A stretch of DNA of 64,000 bases from Actinomycetota bacterium (GCA_009701885.1 WLJH01000008.1:1-64000), one strand, 5' to 3'. Shown: positions 54,247 to 63,869, counted from the first letter of the stretch. The notes: generated from the sequence alone by a model not told the origin. Numbers and translations are program-made.

Positions 54247-56367
54247 ATGACTCCTGCGCCCGAGGGCCGCACCCTGCTCTCCATCACCCCGCTCGCCGAC
54301 GAGCAGGGGAACCGGCACGGCTCGCGCAGCCGGATGACCTGCTTCTTCCGCTGCGGCAACGCGTGCGACCACCCCGAGCCCAACACCTCCGGCAACGGCC
54401 ACGTGCGCGACGAGATCGCCAAGGCCGTGGCCCGCCGCGCGGTCCTCAAGGGTGCCGCCGCCGGCTCCAGCGCCCTGGTCCTCGGCGGCCTCGCCTCCGC
54501 CGCCGTCACGGCGCCTGCGGCCGCCACCACCGGGGTCGCGGCCCGCTCCGGCACCGGTGCCCCCGGCGGCACCGCCGACCTGGCCAGGGCGGCCTTCACC
54601 GCCGTGCGACCCAACAAGCGCGACGCCGTGGTCACCGCGCCCGGCTTCGACCACGAGGTCGTCATCCGCTGGGGCGACAAGGTCGTCGCCGGCGCGCCCG
54701 ACTTCGACGTGCGCAACCAGTCCGGCGAGGCCGCTCGGATGCAGTTCGGCTACAACTGCGACTACGTAGGCGTGCACCCGCTCACCAACAGCAGGAACGA
54801 CAAGTTGGACCGCGCGCTGCTCGTGGTCAACCACGAGTACACCGACGAGCAGCTGATGTTCCCGGCCGACACCTACACCCCCGAGCAGATCGCCGAGATC
54901 GGCCTGGCCAGCCACGGCATGTCGGTGGTCGAGCTGCGCCGCGGCGCGGTCCCCGGCTCGTGGTACCCGGTCACCGACCTGGCGAAGGCGAAGTACAACC
55001 GCCGCATCCACCACCGCACCGAGTTCGTCGTGAGCGGCCCGGCCGCCGGCGACGACCGGCTCAAGACCGCCGACGACCCGACCGGCACCCGGGTGCTCGG
55101 CACCTTCAACAACTGCGCCGGCGGCATGACCCCGTGGGGCACCTCGCTGTCGGGCGAGGAGAACTTCAACCAGTACTTCCAGGCCAGTGGCGAGCTCGAC
55201 CCGCGCTACACCGACGAGTACGCGCGGTACGGCATCACCGCCACGGGCTCTGGCCGCAACTGGCAGCTGGTCGAGCCGCGCTGGGACCTCACGACCGAGC
55301 CGCACGAGCCGCACCGCCACGGCTGGATCGTGGAGGTCGACCCGTTCGAGCCCGACGAGGCGCCGGTCAAGCACACGATGCTCGGTCGCTTCAAGCACGA
55401 GGGCGCGAACGTCATCGTCTCGAAGGGCTACGCCGTGGCCTACATGGGCGACGACGAGCGCGGCGACTACCTCTACAAGTTCGTCTCCAAGCGCAAGGTC
55501 GCCAAGGGCAGCTCCCGCAAGGCCCGCCAGGCCAACAAGCGGCTGCTCACCGAGGGCACCCTGTACGTCGCCAAGCTGGTCGGCGACGGCACCGATGACG
55601 GCGTCTTCGACGGCACCGGCGAGTGGATCCCGCTGTGCAGCGACACCGAGTCCTTCGTGCCGGGCATGTCGGTCGCCGACGTGCTGATCTTCACCCGGCT
55701 CGCGGCCGACGCGGTGTCGGCCACGGCGATGGACCGTCCCGAGGACGTCGAGCCCAACCTGGCCACCGGCAAGGTCTACGCCGCGCTGACCAACAACTCC
55801 CAGCGCGGCACCCGGTTCGCCGCCGACGAGGCCAACCCCGTCACCAGCTCCCAGGTCCGCCCGGCGCTGGGCGCCCCGCTGACCCCGGCCTCGGGCAACC
55901 GCAACGGCTACGTGCTGGAGATGACCCAGCCCGGCAACGACCACACCGCCGACACCTTCACCTGGGACCTCATGCTGGTCTGCGGGGACCCCGAGGCCCC
56001 CGAGACCTACTTCGCGGGCTTCGACAAGGCGCAGGTCAGCCCGATCAGCTGCCCGGACAACGTCGCCTTCGACTCCGAGGGCAACCTGTGGATCTCCACC
56101 GACGGCAACGTCCTGGGGTCCAACGACGGCATCTTCCGGGTGCCGACCGAGGGTCCCGAGCGCGGCAACGTGCAGCAGTTCGTCACGATGCCGCGCGGCG
56201 CGGAGGCCTGCGGGCCGCTCATCACCGACGCCAACCGGTCGCTGTTCTTCGCCGTCCAGCACCCGGGCGAGGTCGACGGGGCGACCTTCGAGAACCAGGC
56301 CTCGACCTGGCCGCACACCGACGACTTCCCGCGCCCGTCGGTGGTCGTCGCCTTCCGGCGCCGCTGA
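54247..56367 (+). CDS. phoX: PhoX family alkaline phosphatase (Tat-exported)
   Basis: 706 residues. PhoX is a Ca/Fe-dependent phosphatase with a beta-propeller core, exported by Tat and induced by phosphate starvation in relatives. A twin-Arg-like signal lies unusually far in, near residue 60 (RRAVLKGAAAGSSALVLGGLA). Then VTAPGFDHEVVIRWGDKVV, FGYNCDYVG, ALLVVNHEYTDEQLMFP, GTSLSGEENFNQYF and SPISCPDNVAFDSEGNLWISTDG carry family residues. ATG with GGGAG 8 nt upstream. A strong bidirectional terminator follows. Assignment to PhoX is from DUF839 layout; substrate preference not testable here. Confidence 0.88.
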   Translation: MTPAPEGRTLLSITPLADEQGNRHGSRSRMTCFFRCGNACDHPEPNTSGNGHVRDEIAKAVARRAVLKGAAAGSSALVLGGLASAAVTAPAAATTGVAARSGTGAPGGTADLARAAFTAVRPNKRDAVVTAPGFDHEVVIRWGDKVVAGAPDFDVRNQSGEAARMQFGYNCDYVGVHPLTNSRNDKLDRALLVVNHEYTDEQLMFPADTYTPEQIAEIGLASHGMSVVELRRGAVPGSWYPVTDLAKAKYNRRIHHRTEFVVSGPAAGDDRLKTADDPTGTRVLGTFNNCAGGMTPWGTSLSGEENFNQYFQASGELDPRYTDEYARYGITATGSGRNWQLVEPRWDLTTEPHEPHRHGWIVEVDPFEPDEAPVKHTMLGRFKHEGANVIVSKGYAVAYMGDDERGDYLYKFVSKRKVAKGSSRKARQANKRLLTEGTLYVAKLVGDGTDDGVFDGTGEWIPLCSDTESFVPGMSVADVLIFTRLAADAVSATAMDRPEDVEPNLATGKVYAALTNNSQRGTRFAADEANPVTSSQVRPALGAPLTPASGNRNGYVLEMTQPGNDHTADTFTWDLMLVCGDPEAPETYFAGFDKAQVSPISCPDNVAFDSEGNLWISTDGNVLGSNDGIFRVPTEGPERGNVQQFVTMPRGAEACGPLITDANRSLFFAVQHPGEVDGATFENQASTWPHTDDFPRPSVVVAFRRR

Positions 56368-56397
56368 GGCAGTCGGCGAGAGCCACACCGTACGACG

Positions 56398-56436
56398 ACC
56401 GCGCCCCCGGGACCGACCAGGTCCCGGGGGCGCGGT
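56398..56436. terminator. Perfect 17-bp hairpin between phoX and SDR gene
   Basis: ACCGCGCCCCCGGGACC and its reverse complement around a GACCA loop. Convergent genes on both sides, so probably bidirectional. Confidence 0.85.
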
Positions 56437-56475
56437 GCGTGTGCCGTGCGTGCGCCGGCGTACGTCGTCGGGTGG

Positions 56476-57249
56476 TCAGGCGATCGTCATGCCGCCGTCG
56501 ACGGCGAGGGTCTGGCCGGTCACGTAGCCCCCCGCGGCGGAGGCCAGGAAGACCACGGCGGCCGCGAGCTCGCGCGGGTCGCCCTTGCGGCCGGCGGGGA
56601 TGCGGCCCTGCTGCGACTCCAGGTAGCCGGGCGGGTACTGCTCGGTCATCTCGGAGGCGAAGAAGCCCGGGGCGATGGAGTTGACGCGGATGCCCTTGCG
56701 CCCGGTCCACTGCTGCGCCAGGTCACGGGTCAGCCCGTTGAGGCCAGCCTTCGACGCGGCGTACGCCGCCTGGGGGAGCCCGGCGGTGGTGATGCCGAGG
56801 ACCGAGGAGATGTTGATGATGCTCGAGCCCTCGCCCATGACCCGGCCGCATGCCTGCGCCATCCAGTAGCAGCCGTTGAGGTTGACGTCGATGACGTTGG
56901 TGAACTGCTCGACGCTCTCGCGGGTGGCCGGGACGGCGGTGCCGATGCCGGCGTTGTTGACCAGCACGTCGACGTGGCCGAACTCCTCCATCGCCAGTGC
57001 CACGATGTTCGTGCAGTCCTCCGGCCTCGCGACGTCGGTCGCCACGCAGAGCGCCTTGCGGCCGGCGGCCTCGACCAGCCGGGCGGTGTCGGCGAGCCGG
57101 TCGACCCGGCGGGCGCCGAGCACGACGTCGGCGCCGGCCTCGGCCAGGCCCTGGGCGAAGGCCACGCCCAGGCCGCTGGAGGCGCCGGTGACGATCGCGA
57201 CCTTCCCGTCGAGGCGGAACATGTCGGGCACGGTGCTCGGAAGGCTCAT
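56476..57249 (-). CDS. Short-chain dehydrogenase/reductase (SDR)
   Basis: 257 residues, classical SDR. Cofactor site VTGASSGLGVAFAQGL near residue 20, NNAGIG, catalytic Ser in INISSVLG, Tyr-x-x-x-Lys in QAAYAASKAG, then GIRVNSIAPGFF. It oxidises or reduces a hydroxyl/keto group with NAD(P); the residue after strand 2 (ARRVDRL) suggests NADP preference. Substrate unknown. Leaderless ATG (TACGAT 6 nt upstream). Divergent from the rhomboid gene. Confidence 0.88.
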   Translation of the reverse strand: MSLPSTVPDMFRLDGKVAIVTGASSGLGVAFAQGLAEAGADVVLGARRVDRLADTARLVEAAGRKALCVATDVARPEDCTNIVALAMEEFGHVDVLVNNAGIGTAVPATRESVEQFTNVIDVNLNGCYWMAQACGRVMGEGSSIINISSVLGITTAGLPQAAYAASKAGLNGLTRDLAQQWTGRKGIRVNSIAPGFFASEMTEQYPPGYLESQQGRIPAGRKGDPRELAAAVVFLASAAGGYVTGQTLAVDGGMTIA

Positions 57250-57255
57250 GCGGGC

Positions 57256-57261
57256 ATCGTA
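57256..57261 (-). promoter_or_regulatory. -10 box TACGAT, leaderless start of SDR gene
   Basis: TACGAT on the minus strand ends 6 nt before the ATG at 57249. Confidence 0.5.
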
Positions 57262-57313
57262 GGGGAGCGAGGAGCCCGGACCGATCACTCGCTCGGTTCC
57301 GTGTCGCGGCCCG

Positions 57314-57319
57314 TACGCT
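57314..57319 (+). promoter_or_regulatory. -10 box TACGCT, leaderless start of rhomboid gene
   Basis: TACGCT ends 6 nt before the ATG at 57326. Confidence 0.5.
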
Positions 57320-57325
57320 CGACGC

Positions 57326-57952
57326 ATGGCACCCGCCTCCTCCACCCGCCCCGGCAGTCGACCGCGCACCTGGCCGGCGGCCGCGGCGCTGACCCTCGGC
57401 TTCACGGCGGTCCTGTGGGTCCTCGAGGCCTGGGACCAGTGGACGCCCGCCGTGCTCGACGACGACGGCATCCGCCCGCGCAGCTCCGAGGGGCTCCTCG
57501 GCGTGCTGTTCGCGCCGCTGCTGCACGGCGGCTGGGGGCACCTGGAGGCCAACACCCCGCTGGTGCTGCTGCTGATGTTCCTGACCCTGCTCGGCAACAT
57601 CGGTCGCGGGCTCGCGGTGACGGCCGTCATCTGGCTGGTGGCCGGTATCGGCACCTGGCTCGTCGCGCCCTCCGACACCGTGCACATCGGGGCGTCGGGG
57701 CTGGTCTTCGGCTGGCTGGTCTTCCTGGTGCTGCGCGGCTGGTTCGCCCAGAGCCTGGGCCAGGTGCTGCTGGGGGCCCTGCTCTTCCTCGCCTACGGCG
57801 GCATCCTGTGGGGCGTGCTGCCCGGACAGCCCGGGATCTCCTGGCAGGGGCACCTCTTCGGAGCGGTCGGCGGGCTCGTCGCGGCGCGCCGGTTCGCGAG
57901 CCGGGACGAGACCCGCGAGGCTGCCCCGACGCCGTACCGTCGGCGCGCGTGA
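57326..57952 (+). CDS. Rhomboid family intramembrane serine protease
   Basis: 208 residues with about six membrane helices. The protease pair is visible: Ser in HIGASGLVFGWLVF (GxSG, residue ~133) and His in WQGHLFGAVGGLV near the end; HGGWGHLEAN provides the second conserved His/Asn region. It would cleave membrane-anchored proteins. ATG with TACGCT at leaderless distance. The stop overlaps the start of the next gene by four bases (GTGA). Confidence 0.88.
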   Translation: MAPASSTRPGSRPRTWPAAAALTLGFTAVLWVLEAWDQWTPAVLDDDGIRPRSSEGLLGVLFAPLLHGGWGHLEANTPLVLLLMFLTLLGNIGRGLAVTAVIWLVAGIGTWLVAPSDTVHIGASGLVFGWLVFLVLRGWFAQSLGQVLLGALLFLAYGGILWGVLPGQPGISWQGHLFGAVGGLVAARRFASRDETREAAPTPYRRRA

Positions 57953-58763
57953 GCCAGGACCCCGCCACCCAGGACCCCGCGACCCAGGACCCCGCGACCC
58001 GCGACCTCCGGATCGAGCGGGCGCCCGGCGTCGTGACCGTGACCTTCGACCGGCCGCACCGCCACAACGCCTTCACCCGCGAGATGTACGCCGCGATGCG
58101 CGCGCTCTGCGCGGACTGGTCCAGGACGCCGACACCCGGGTGCTCGTGCTGCGCGGGGCCGGTGGCCGGGCCTTCGCCGCCGGCAACGAGATCTCCGACT
58201 TCCTGGAGCAGGAGCCCGTGGCCTACGAGGACTGGATCCGCGAGCTGCTCGAGGCGCTCTTCGCCCTGCCGCAGGTGACGGTCGCGGTGGTCGACGGGGT
58301 CTGTGTGGGCGGAGGCCTGGCCGTGGCCACCCACTGCGACCTGCGCCTGGCCACGGCCGGCTCCCGGTTCGGCTACCCGATCGCCCGCACCCTCGGCAAC
58401 GCGCTGGCCGGCTCGATCGTCTACCGCTGTGCGAGCGTCTTCGGGGAGTCGCTGACCCGGGAGATGCTGCTCGCCTCCCGGCTGGTCGACGCCCCGCGCG
58501 CCCACGCCGTCGGTGCGGTGATGACGGTGGCCCCGGACGCCGAGGAGCTCGACGCCGAGCTCGCCCGGCTGCTCGAGGGCTTGGCCGCCGCCAGCCCGGT
58601 CACCATCCGGGCGACCAAGGGCCAGCTGCTCGACCGCGCCCGCCGGCTGGAGGCCTCGCCCGAGGGCGACGCCGAGATGCTCCGCGAGGTCTACACCGGA
58701 CCCGACTTCGCCGAGGGTGTCCGCGCGTTCCTGGCCAAGGAGAAGCCCGCCTTCCGCGGCTGA
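57949..58763 (+). pseudogene. Crotonase-family gene with a frameshift near 58104-58121
   Basis: Frame 1 from GTG 57949 gives three QDPAT repeats, then IERAPGVVTVTFDRPHRHNAF and AAMRALCADW. The rest of the crotonase (LVQDADTRVLVLRGAGG, AFAAGNEISDF, GGGLAVATHCDLRLATAG) is in another frame, ending at 58763. One missing base (for example a C in GGACTGG) or a -1 ribosomal shift joins them. Active-site Glu residues of hydratases are replaced: GGGLAVA for GGGCELA, and GYPIARTLG for the PE motif. So it is either a non-hydratase relative or a decaying gene. The sequence may also contain an assembly error. Overlaps the rhomboid stop (GTGA). Confidence 0.75.
57955..57999 (+). repeat. Three 15-bp tandem repeats (QDPAT codons)
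   Basis: Units begin at 57955, 57970 and 57985 with pattern CAGGACCCCGC(C/G)ACC, coding Gln-Asp-Pro-Ala-Thr each. They form the N-terminal tail of the frameshifted crotonase and could vary in number by slippage. Confidence 0.85.
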
Positions 58764-58803
58764 GCGGGCCGGCCGGGCGGCCTATGAAGCAGCCGCTGCT
58801 GGA

Positions 58804-60216
58804 ATGCTCCGCCGTCCCGCGCTGTTGAACCCCGTCGTGACCTCGGCCGCGAATCCTCCTGCGAGCCCGCACGCGCGCCCCGACGACTCCCGCCGGGTGA
58901 GCACCGTCCTCGGTCTCCTCTTCGGCCTGTCCGCCTCCGGCTCGGCCTCCGCGGCGATCGTGCTGTCCGACGTGGCGGCCGAGTTCGACGTCTCGGTCGG
59001 CCAGGCCGCGTGGGTGATCAGCCTCTACGCGCTGCTGCTGGCCGTCACCACCGCCGTGCACGGACGGATCTCCGACCTGGTCGGGGTGCGCACCCCGCTG
59101 CTGGTCGGCGTCGCGATGATGGCCGGCGGCGCCGTCGCGGCGGCCCTGGCGCCGACGTACCCCCTCCTGCTGCTCGCCCGCCTGCTCCAGGGAGCCGGTG
59201 CGGCCGCCGTGCCCGTGCTCGGCGTCGCCGCCCTCAGCGCGCGGTACGACGGCGCCGTCCGCGACCTCGCGCTGGGTCGGCTCGCGGGCTGGTCGGCGGT
59301 GGTCGCCAGCCTGGGTCCGCTGATGGGCGGGGCGATCGAGGCCGCCTTCGGCTGGCGGGCCGTCCTCGCGCTGCCGGCGCTCGGTTTGCTGGTGCTGCCG
59401 CTGCTCTGGCACGCGCTGGGCGCCACCGGCAGCGGCGCCGACCTCGACGTCCCGGGCGCCGTGCTGGTCGGGCTCACCGCCGCGGGGCTGGTGCTCCTCG
59501 TGCAGTCGCCCTCGACCGGTGTCGTCGTCGCCCTGGTGGGCGCGGTGCTGCTCGTGCTGGGTGCCCCCGTCACGGCCCGGCGGGTGCGCCGTCGACCCGA
59601 GGGGTTCCTCCCGCTCGTGGTCGTCTCCGACCCCGCGGTCGTGCGCAGCGCGACCGCGGCCGCGGCGGTCCCGGCCGCGTGGTTCGGCCTGCTCATCGCC
59701 GTCCCGGCGGTGCTGGTGGCCGACGGCTGGGAGCCGTGGCAGGTCGGGATGCTGCTGGTGCCCAGCGCGCTGGTCGCGCTGGTGGTGCCGCGGGTCACCG
59801 GCCCGCTCCTGAGCCGGATCGGCCCCTCGCGCTCGCTGGCGATCAGTGCCGGCAGCGCCTCGTTCGCGCTCGCCGTCTCCGCGATCGGCGTCGGCACCTC
59901 CCAGGTCGCGGTCATCGCCGCCGCTGTCGTCGTGGTCACCTTCGCCTTCCTGCTCGGCCAGCCGGCCCTGTCGGCTGCCGTCGGCCAGGCCGTCCCCGCC
60001 GAGGTCCGCGGGGTGGCGCTCGGCGTCGCGACGCTGGTGTTCCTCACCGGTGGCTCGGTCGGCTCCGCGGTGGTCGGCGGTCTCGGCGACACCGTGGGGA
60101 TGGGTACGGCCCTGGTCGTCCTCGCCGCCCTCCCGCTGCTCGCGCTCCTCGTCCTCGCCCCGCTGCTGCGCCGCCCCGTTCTCGCCACGGACCCCGCCCC
60201 CAGCCCGGTCGACTGA
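58804..60216 (+). CDS. Major facilitator superfamily transporter
   Basis: 470 residues from ATG 58804, with about 12-14 hydrophobic helices. Features: VLSDVAAEFDVSVGQAAWVISLY-type first loop region, GRISDLVGVRTPLLVG (MFS motif A), ARLLQGAGAAAVPVLG and FGWRAVLALPALGLLVLP, similar to drug:H+ antiporters of the DHA2/EmrB type. Substrate unknown; efflux is likely. GTG 58837 is an alternative start. The gene stands alone between the crotonase remnant and the LLM oxidoreductase. Confidence 0.85.
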   Translation: MLRRPALLNPVVTSAANPPASPHARPDDSRRVSTVLGLLFGLSASGSASAAIVLSDVAAEFDVSVGQAAWVISLYALLLAVTTAVHGRISDLVGVRTPLLVGVAMMAGGAVAAALAPTYPLLLLARLLQGAGAAAVPVLGVAALSARYDGAVRDLALGRLAGWSAVVASLGPLMGGAIEAAFGWRAVLALPALGLLVLPLLWHALGATGSGADLDVPGAVLVGLTAAGLVLLVQSPSTGVVVALVGAVLLVLGAPVTARRVRRRPEGFLPLVVVSDPAVVRSATAAAAVPAAWFGLLIAVPAVLVADGWEPWQVGMLLVPSALVALVVPRVTGPLLSRIGPSRSLAISAGSASFALAVSAIGVGTSQVAVIAAAVVVVTFAFLLGQPALSAAVGQAVPAEVRGVALGVATLVFLTGGSVGSAVVGGLGDTVGMGTALVVLAALPLLALLVLAPLLRRPVLATDPAPSPVD

Positions 60217-60290
60217 TCCCCGCCGGACCGGCTCGTCCTCCCGGGACGATGCGCCGGCTCGAAGGGTGCTGGTCTGCCAGGCTGTGCCGC

Positions 60291-61190
60291 ATGCAGCTGG
60301 GCATGACGCTCCCCGTGATGGAGCCGGACCTGTGGGACGCGCCGGACACCCTCGAGCGCTGGGCGCGGGCGATCGACGAGGGGCCGTTCTCCAGCCTCTG
60401 CTTCGGGGAGCGGATGGCCTTCGCCAACCCGCACTCGCTCACGCTGCTCGGCGCCGTCGCGGCGTGGACCTCGCGGGTGCCGATCGTCACCACGGTCCTG
60501 GTGCCGCAGCTGCACGACCCGGTCACCCTCGCCAAGGCGCTCGCGACCGCCGACCGGCTCAGCGGCGGTCGGCTGACCGTCGGTGTCGGGGTCGGTGGGC
60601 GCGAGGAGGACTACCGCGCGGCCGGCGCCGACCCGGCCACCCAGACCATGCAGCAGATGGCCGACCGGGTCGCGGTGATGCGTCGGGTCTGGGCGGGGGA
60701 GGACGTCACGGGCGCGACGCTGCCGGTCGGTCCGCCCCCGCTGCAGGCGGGTGGTCCGCCGGTGCACGTCGGCACCATGGGGCCGCGCACCGTCCGGCAC
60801 GCCGCCGCCTGGGCGCAGGGCCTGGCCGGGGTCACGCTCGACCTCGACCCGACCGGGGTCGCGGCCCTCTTCGACACCGCCCGCACCGCCTGGGCCGAGG
60901 CAGGCAGGCCGGCACCGCACCTGGCCACGTCGTTCTGGTTCGCCCTCGACGACGGCGACGGGTCGGCGCGGGCCCAGGTCCACCGCCACCTGCGCCACTA
61001 CATGAACTGGATCCCCGCCGACCTCGTCGACGCCATGGCCTCGACGACCGGGTACGCCGGCACGCTGGCCGGGCTGCGCGAGGTGCTGCTGCGGATGGCC
61101 GACGCCGGCGCCGACGAGGTCCAGCTGATCCCCACCGGCTCCGACGTGCGCCAGGTCGAGGAGGTGGCCGCCCTGGTCGGCTCGCTGTGA
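60291..61190 (+). CDS. LLM-class flavin-dependent (F420-type) oxidoreductase
   Basis: 299 residues of the luciferase-like fold, commonly F420- or FMN-dependent in actinobacteria. Pattern: GMTLPVMEPD at the N-terminus, FGERMAFANPHSLTLLGAVAAWTSRV, TAKAL-type ATADRLSGGRLTVGVGVGGREEDYRAAG (the conserved GRxxxGVGxGxR core), then GPRTVRHAAAWAQG. Substrate unknown. CAGGCT lies 7 nt before the ATG (leaderless). The leuS control region starts about 20 bp after its stop. Confidence 0.85.
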   Translation: MQLGMTLPVMEPDLWDAPDTLERWARAIDEGPFSSLCFGERMAFANPHSLTLLGAVAAWTSRVPIVTTVLVPQLHDPVTLAKALATADRLSGGRLTVGVGVGGREEDYRAAGADPATQTMQQMADRVAVMRRVWAGEDVTGATLPVGPPPLQAGGPPVHVGTMGPRTVRHAAAWAQGLAGVTLDLDPTGVAALFDTARTAWAEAGRPAPHLATSFWFALDDGDGSARAQVHRHLRHYMNWIPADLVDAMASTTGYAGTLAGLREVLLRMADAGADEVQLIPTGSDVRQVEEVAALVGSL

Positions 61191-61209
61191 CGGGCGCGCC
61201 GGGGGCGAG

Positions 61210-61215
61210 TAGCAT
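61210..61215 (+). promoter_or_regulatory. -10 box TAGCAT of the leuS leader
   Basis: TAGCAT ends 7 nt before the GTG of the leader peptide at 61223, so the mRNA probably begins at that codon. Confidence 0.65.
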
Positions 61216-61222
61216 CGCCCCC

Positions 61223-61249
61223 GTGCGCCAGGACCTGCTCCTTACCTAG
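61223..61249 (+). CDS. Leucine leader peptide of leuS
   Basis: Eight codons GTG-CGC-CAG-GAC-CTG-CTC-CTT-ACC then TAG, coding MRQDLLLT with three consecutive Leu codons. A -10 box is 7 nt upstream, and a terminator with T7 follows before leuS. A ribosome slowed at the Leu codons when charged Leu-tRNA is scarce would change the fold of the RNA and allow readthrough into leuS. The layout matches leader-peptide attenuators; leuS attenuators have been predicted in some Streptomyces. Confidence 0.75.
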   Translation: MRQDLLLT

Positions 61250-61306
61250 CCGCGACGGCCAGCACCACGCCGCCGCGGCTGCCCCTCGTGCCCGAGGGGT
61301 TTTTTT
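61248..61306 (+). terminator. leuS attenuator: pause hairpin and intrinsic terminator with T7
   Basis: First hairpin: AGCCGCG (61248-61254) with CGCGGCT (61274-61280). Terminator: CCCCTCG (61282-61288), TGCC loop, CGAGGGG (61293-61299), then seven T (61300-61306), the only clear T-tract terminator I noticed here. GGCCAGC (61257-61263) can pair with GCTGCC (61278-61283) and would compete with both stems, giving a candidate antiterminator. The stop codon lies at the foot of the first hairpin, as in attenuators. Confidence 0.75.
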
Positions 61307-61362
61307 GTGCCCCGAGCCAGACCCCGAGCCAGGTCCACCGAAGACGTGAGAGAGACGAAGCG

Positions 61363-63864
61363 ATGAGCGAGCAGCAGCAGGAGCAGGACCCGACGACGTA
61401 CGACGTCACGGCCGTCGAGGAGAAGTGGCGCCCGGTCTGGGACCGGCTGCAGCCCTTCAAGGCCGACGACGACTCCCCGCGGGAGAAGAAGTACGCGCTG
61501 ACGATGTTCCCCTACCCCTCCGGCGACCTGCACATGGGCCACGCGGAGGTCTTCGCCCTGCACGACGTCGTGGCGCGCTACTGGTGGCAGCGCGGCTTCG
61601 AGGTGCTCAACCCCATGGGGTTCGACTCCTTCGGCCTGCCCGCCGAGAACGCCGCGATCCGCAACGACGAGCACCCGGCGACGTACACGAAGGCCAACAT
61701 CGCCAAGTCCATCGAGTCCTGCCAGAAGTACGCCGCGTCCTTCGACTGGACGCGCACCTTCAACACCAGCGACCCGGAGTACTACCGCTGGACCCAGTGG
61801 CTGTTCGCGAAGTTCTACGAGCGCGGCCTGGCCTACCGGAAGAACAGCCCCGTCAACTGGTGCCCGCAGGACCAGACGGTGCTGGCCAACGAGCAGGTCG
61901 TGCAGGGCACGTGCGAGCGGTGCGGGGCGGAGGTGACGAAGAAGGAGCTGACCCAGTGGTACTTCAAGATCACCGACTACGCCCAGGAGCTGCTGGACGG
62001 CCTGGACGAGCTGGAGAAGACCTGGCCCGACCGCGTCGTCACCGCGCAGCGCAACTGGATCGGCCGCTCCGAGGGCGCCCACGTCGACTTCGCGATCCAG
62101 GGCCGTGAGGAGCCGGTCACGGTCTACACGACGCGTCCCGACACCATCTTCGGCACCACCTTCATGGTCGTGGCCGTCGACGCCGCGCTGGCCGAGGAGC
62201 TGGTGACCGACGCCCAGCGCCCGGCCTTCGAGGCCTACCGCGAGGAGGTCCGCAAGGCCAGCGAGATCGAGCGCCTGGCCACCGACCGACCCAAGACCGG
62301 GGTCGACCTGGGCGTCACCGCCACCAACCCGGTCACCGGCGAGCAGATCCCGGTGTGGGCCACCGACTACGTCCTGGCCGACTACGGCACCGGTGCGGTC
62401 ATGGGCGTGCCCGGCGGCGACCAGCGCGACTGGGAGTTCGCCACCGCGATGGGGCTGCCGATCGTGCGCACCACCGAGGTCCCCGAGGGCTTCGAGGGGG
62501 AGGCGTACGCCGGGGAGGGCCCGGCCATCAACTCACCGGCACCTGGGGTCGCCTCGGCGCTGACGCTCAACGGGCTGTCGGTCGCCGACGCCAAGCGGGC
62601 GGCCATCGACTTCCTGGAGGAGATGAAGGCCGGCCGGGGCGCGGTCAACTTCCGGCTGCGCGACTGGCTGCTGAGCCGCCAGCGCTACTGGGGCGCCCCG
62701 ATCCCGGTCGTGCACTGCCCGGTGGACGGCGAGGTGCTGGTGCCCGAGGACCAGCTGCCGGTGCTGCTGCCCGAGCTGCGCGGCGCCGACCTGAAGCCGC
62801 AGGGCACCTCGCCGCTGGCCGCGGCCACCGACTGGGTCAACACCACCTGCCCCACGTGTGGCGGCCCGGCGACCCGCGATGGCGACACGATGGACACCTT
62901 CGTCGACTCCAGCTGGTACATGTTCCGCTACTGCTCCCCGCACGAGACCGACCGCGTCTTCGACAGCGCCAAGGTCAACGCGTGGATGCCGACCAACCTG
63001 TACGTCGGCGGCGTCGAGCACGCGGTCCTGCACCTGCTCTACGGCCGGTTCTTCACCAAGGTCCTCAACGACATGGGCCTGGTCGACTTCCGCGAGCCGT
63101 GGTCGGCGCAGCTCAACCAGGGCTTCGTCATCAACCAGGGCAAGAAGATGTCGAAGTCCCTGGGCAACGGCGTCAACCTGGGCGAGCAGCTGGACGCCTT
63201 CGGGGTCGACGCGGTGCGCCTGACGCTGGTCTTCGCCGGCCCGCCCGAGGACGACATCGACTGGGCCAACATGTCGCCCGAGGGGTCGCTGAAGTTCCTG
63301 CAGCGCGCCTGGCGGCTGTCGGGCGACGTCACCTCCGAGCCCGGGGTCTCCTTCGACGCCGGTGACCCCGCGCTGCGCCGGGTCACCGCCCGGACCGTGC
63401 ACGACGCGGCCGAGCTGGTGGAGTCCTACCGGTTCAACGTCGTCGTCGCGCGGGTCATGGAGCTGGTCAACGCCACCCGCAAGGCCATCGACTCCGGGTG
63501 CGGTCCCGCCGACCCGGCGGTGCGCGAGGCCGTGGAGGCGGTCGCGGTGCTGCTGTCGCTGGTGGCGCCGTACGTCGCCGAGGAGATGTGGGAGCGGCTG
63601 GGCAACAACCCCGACCACGACCGCACGGTGGCCCGCGCCGGCTGGCCGGCCGTCGACCCCGCGCTGCTGGTCGAGGACACCGTCACCTGCGTCGTGCAGG
63701 TCAAGGGCAAGGTCAAGGCCCGCCTGGAAGTGGCGCCCGACGTCACCGAGGACGCCCTGCGCGAGGCCGCGCTGGCCGACCCCGACGTGCAGCGCGCCAT
63801 CGGCGGCGCCGCGGTCCGCACCGTGGTCGTGCGCGCGCCCAAGCTGGTCAACGTGGTGGTCTGA
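61363..63864 (+). CDS. leuS: Leucyl-tRNA synthetase
   Basis: 833 residues, bacterial class I synthetase. It charges tRNA-Leu. HIGH-type motif is HMGH ([14 protein letters not shown], ~residue 52); [17 protein letters not shown] follows. The CP1 editing domain includes [17 protein letters not shown]; zinc-type Cys sites appear in [10 protein letters not shown] and TCPTCGG. KMSKS is intact ([13 protein letters not shown]). The ATG at 61363 has GAGAGAG about 10 nt upstream. Controlled by the leader peptide and terminator upstream. Two copies of CCCCGAGCCAG lie in the leader between terminator and ATG. A DegV gene begins just after the stop. Confidence 0.96.
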   Translation: MSEQQQEQDPTTYDVTAVEEKWRPVWDRLQPFKADDDSPREKKYALTMFPYPSGDLHMGHAEVFALHDVVARYWWQRGFEVLNPMGFDSFGLPAENAAIRNDEHPATYTKANIAKSIESCQKYAASFDWTRTFNTSDPEYYRWTQWLFAKFYERGLAYRKNSPVNWCPQDQTVLANEQVVQGTCERCGAEVTKKELTQWYFKITDYAQELLDGLDELEKTWPDRVVTAQRNWIGRSEGAHVDFAIQGREEPVTVYTTRPDTIFGTTFMVVAVDAALAEELVTDAQRPAFEAYREEVRKASEIERLATDRPKTGVDLGVTATNPVTGEQIPVWATDYVLADYGTGAVMGVPGGDQRDWEFATAMGLPIVRTTEVPEGFEGEAYAGEGPAINSPAPGVASALTLNGLSVADAKRAAIDFLEEMKAGRGAVNFRLRDWLLSRQRYWGAPIPVVHCPVDGEVLVPEDQLPVLLPELRGADLKPQGTSPLAAATDWVNTTCPTCGGPATRDGDTMDTFVDSSWYMFRYCSPHETDRVFDSAKVNAWMPTNLYVGGVEHAVLHLLYGRFFTKVLNDMGLVDFREPWSAQLNQGFVINQGKKMSKSLGNGVNLGEQLDAFGVDAVRLTLVFAGPPEDDIDWANMSPEGSLKFLQRAWRLSGDVTSEPGVSFDAGDPALRRVTARTVHDAAELVESYRFNVVVARVMELVNATRKAIDSGCGPADPAVREAVEAVAVLLSLVAPYVAEEMWERLGNNPDHDRTVARAGWPAVDPALLVEDTVTCVVQVKGKVKARLEVAPDVTEDALREAALADPDVQRAIGGAAVRTVVVRAPKLVNVVV

Positions 63865-63869
63865 GGCCC

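Noticed and set aside
61310..61332. Two CCCCGAGCCAG copies after the leuS terminator as a regulatory site
   Set aside because: Only two units in a GC-rich leader; no structure or known site is apparent.
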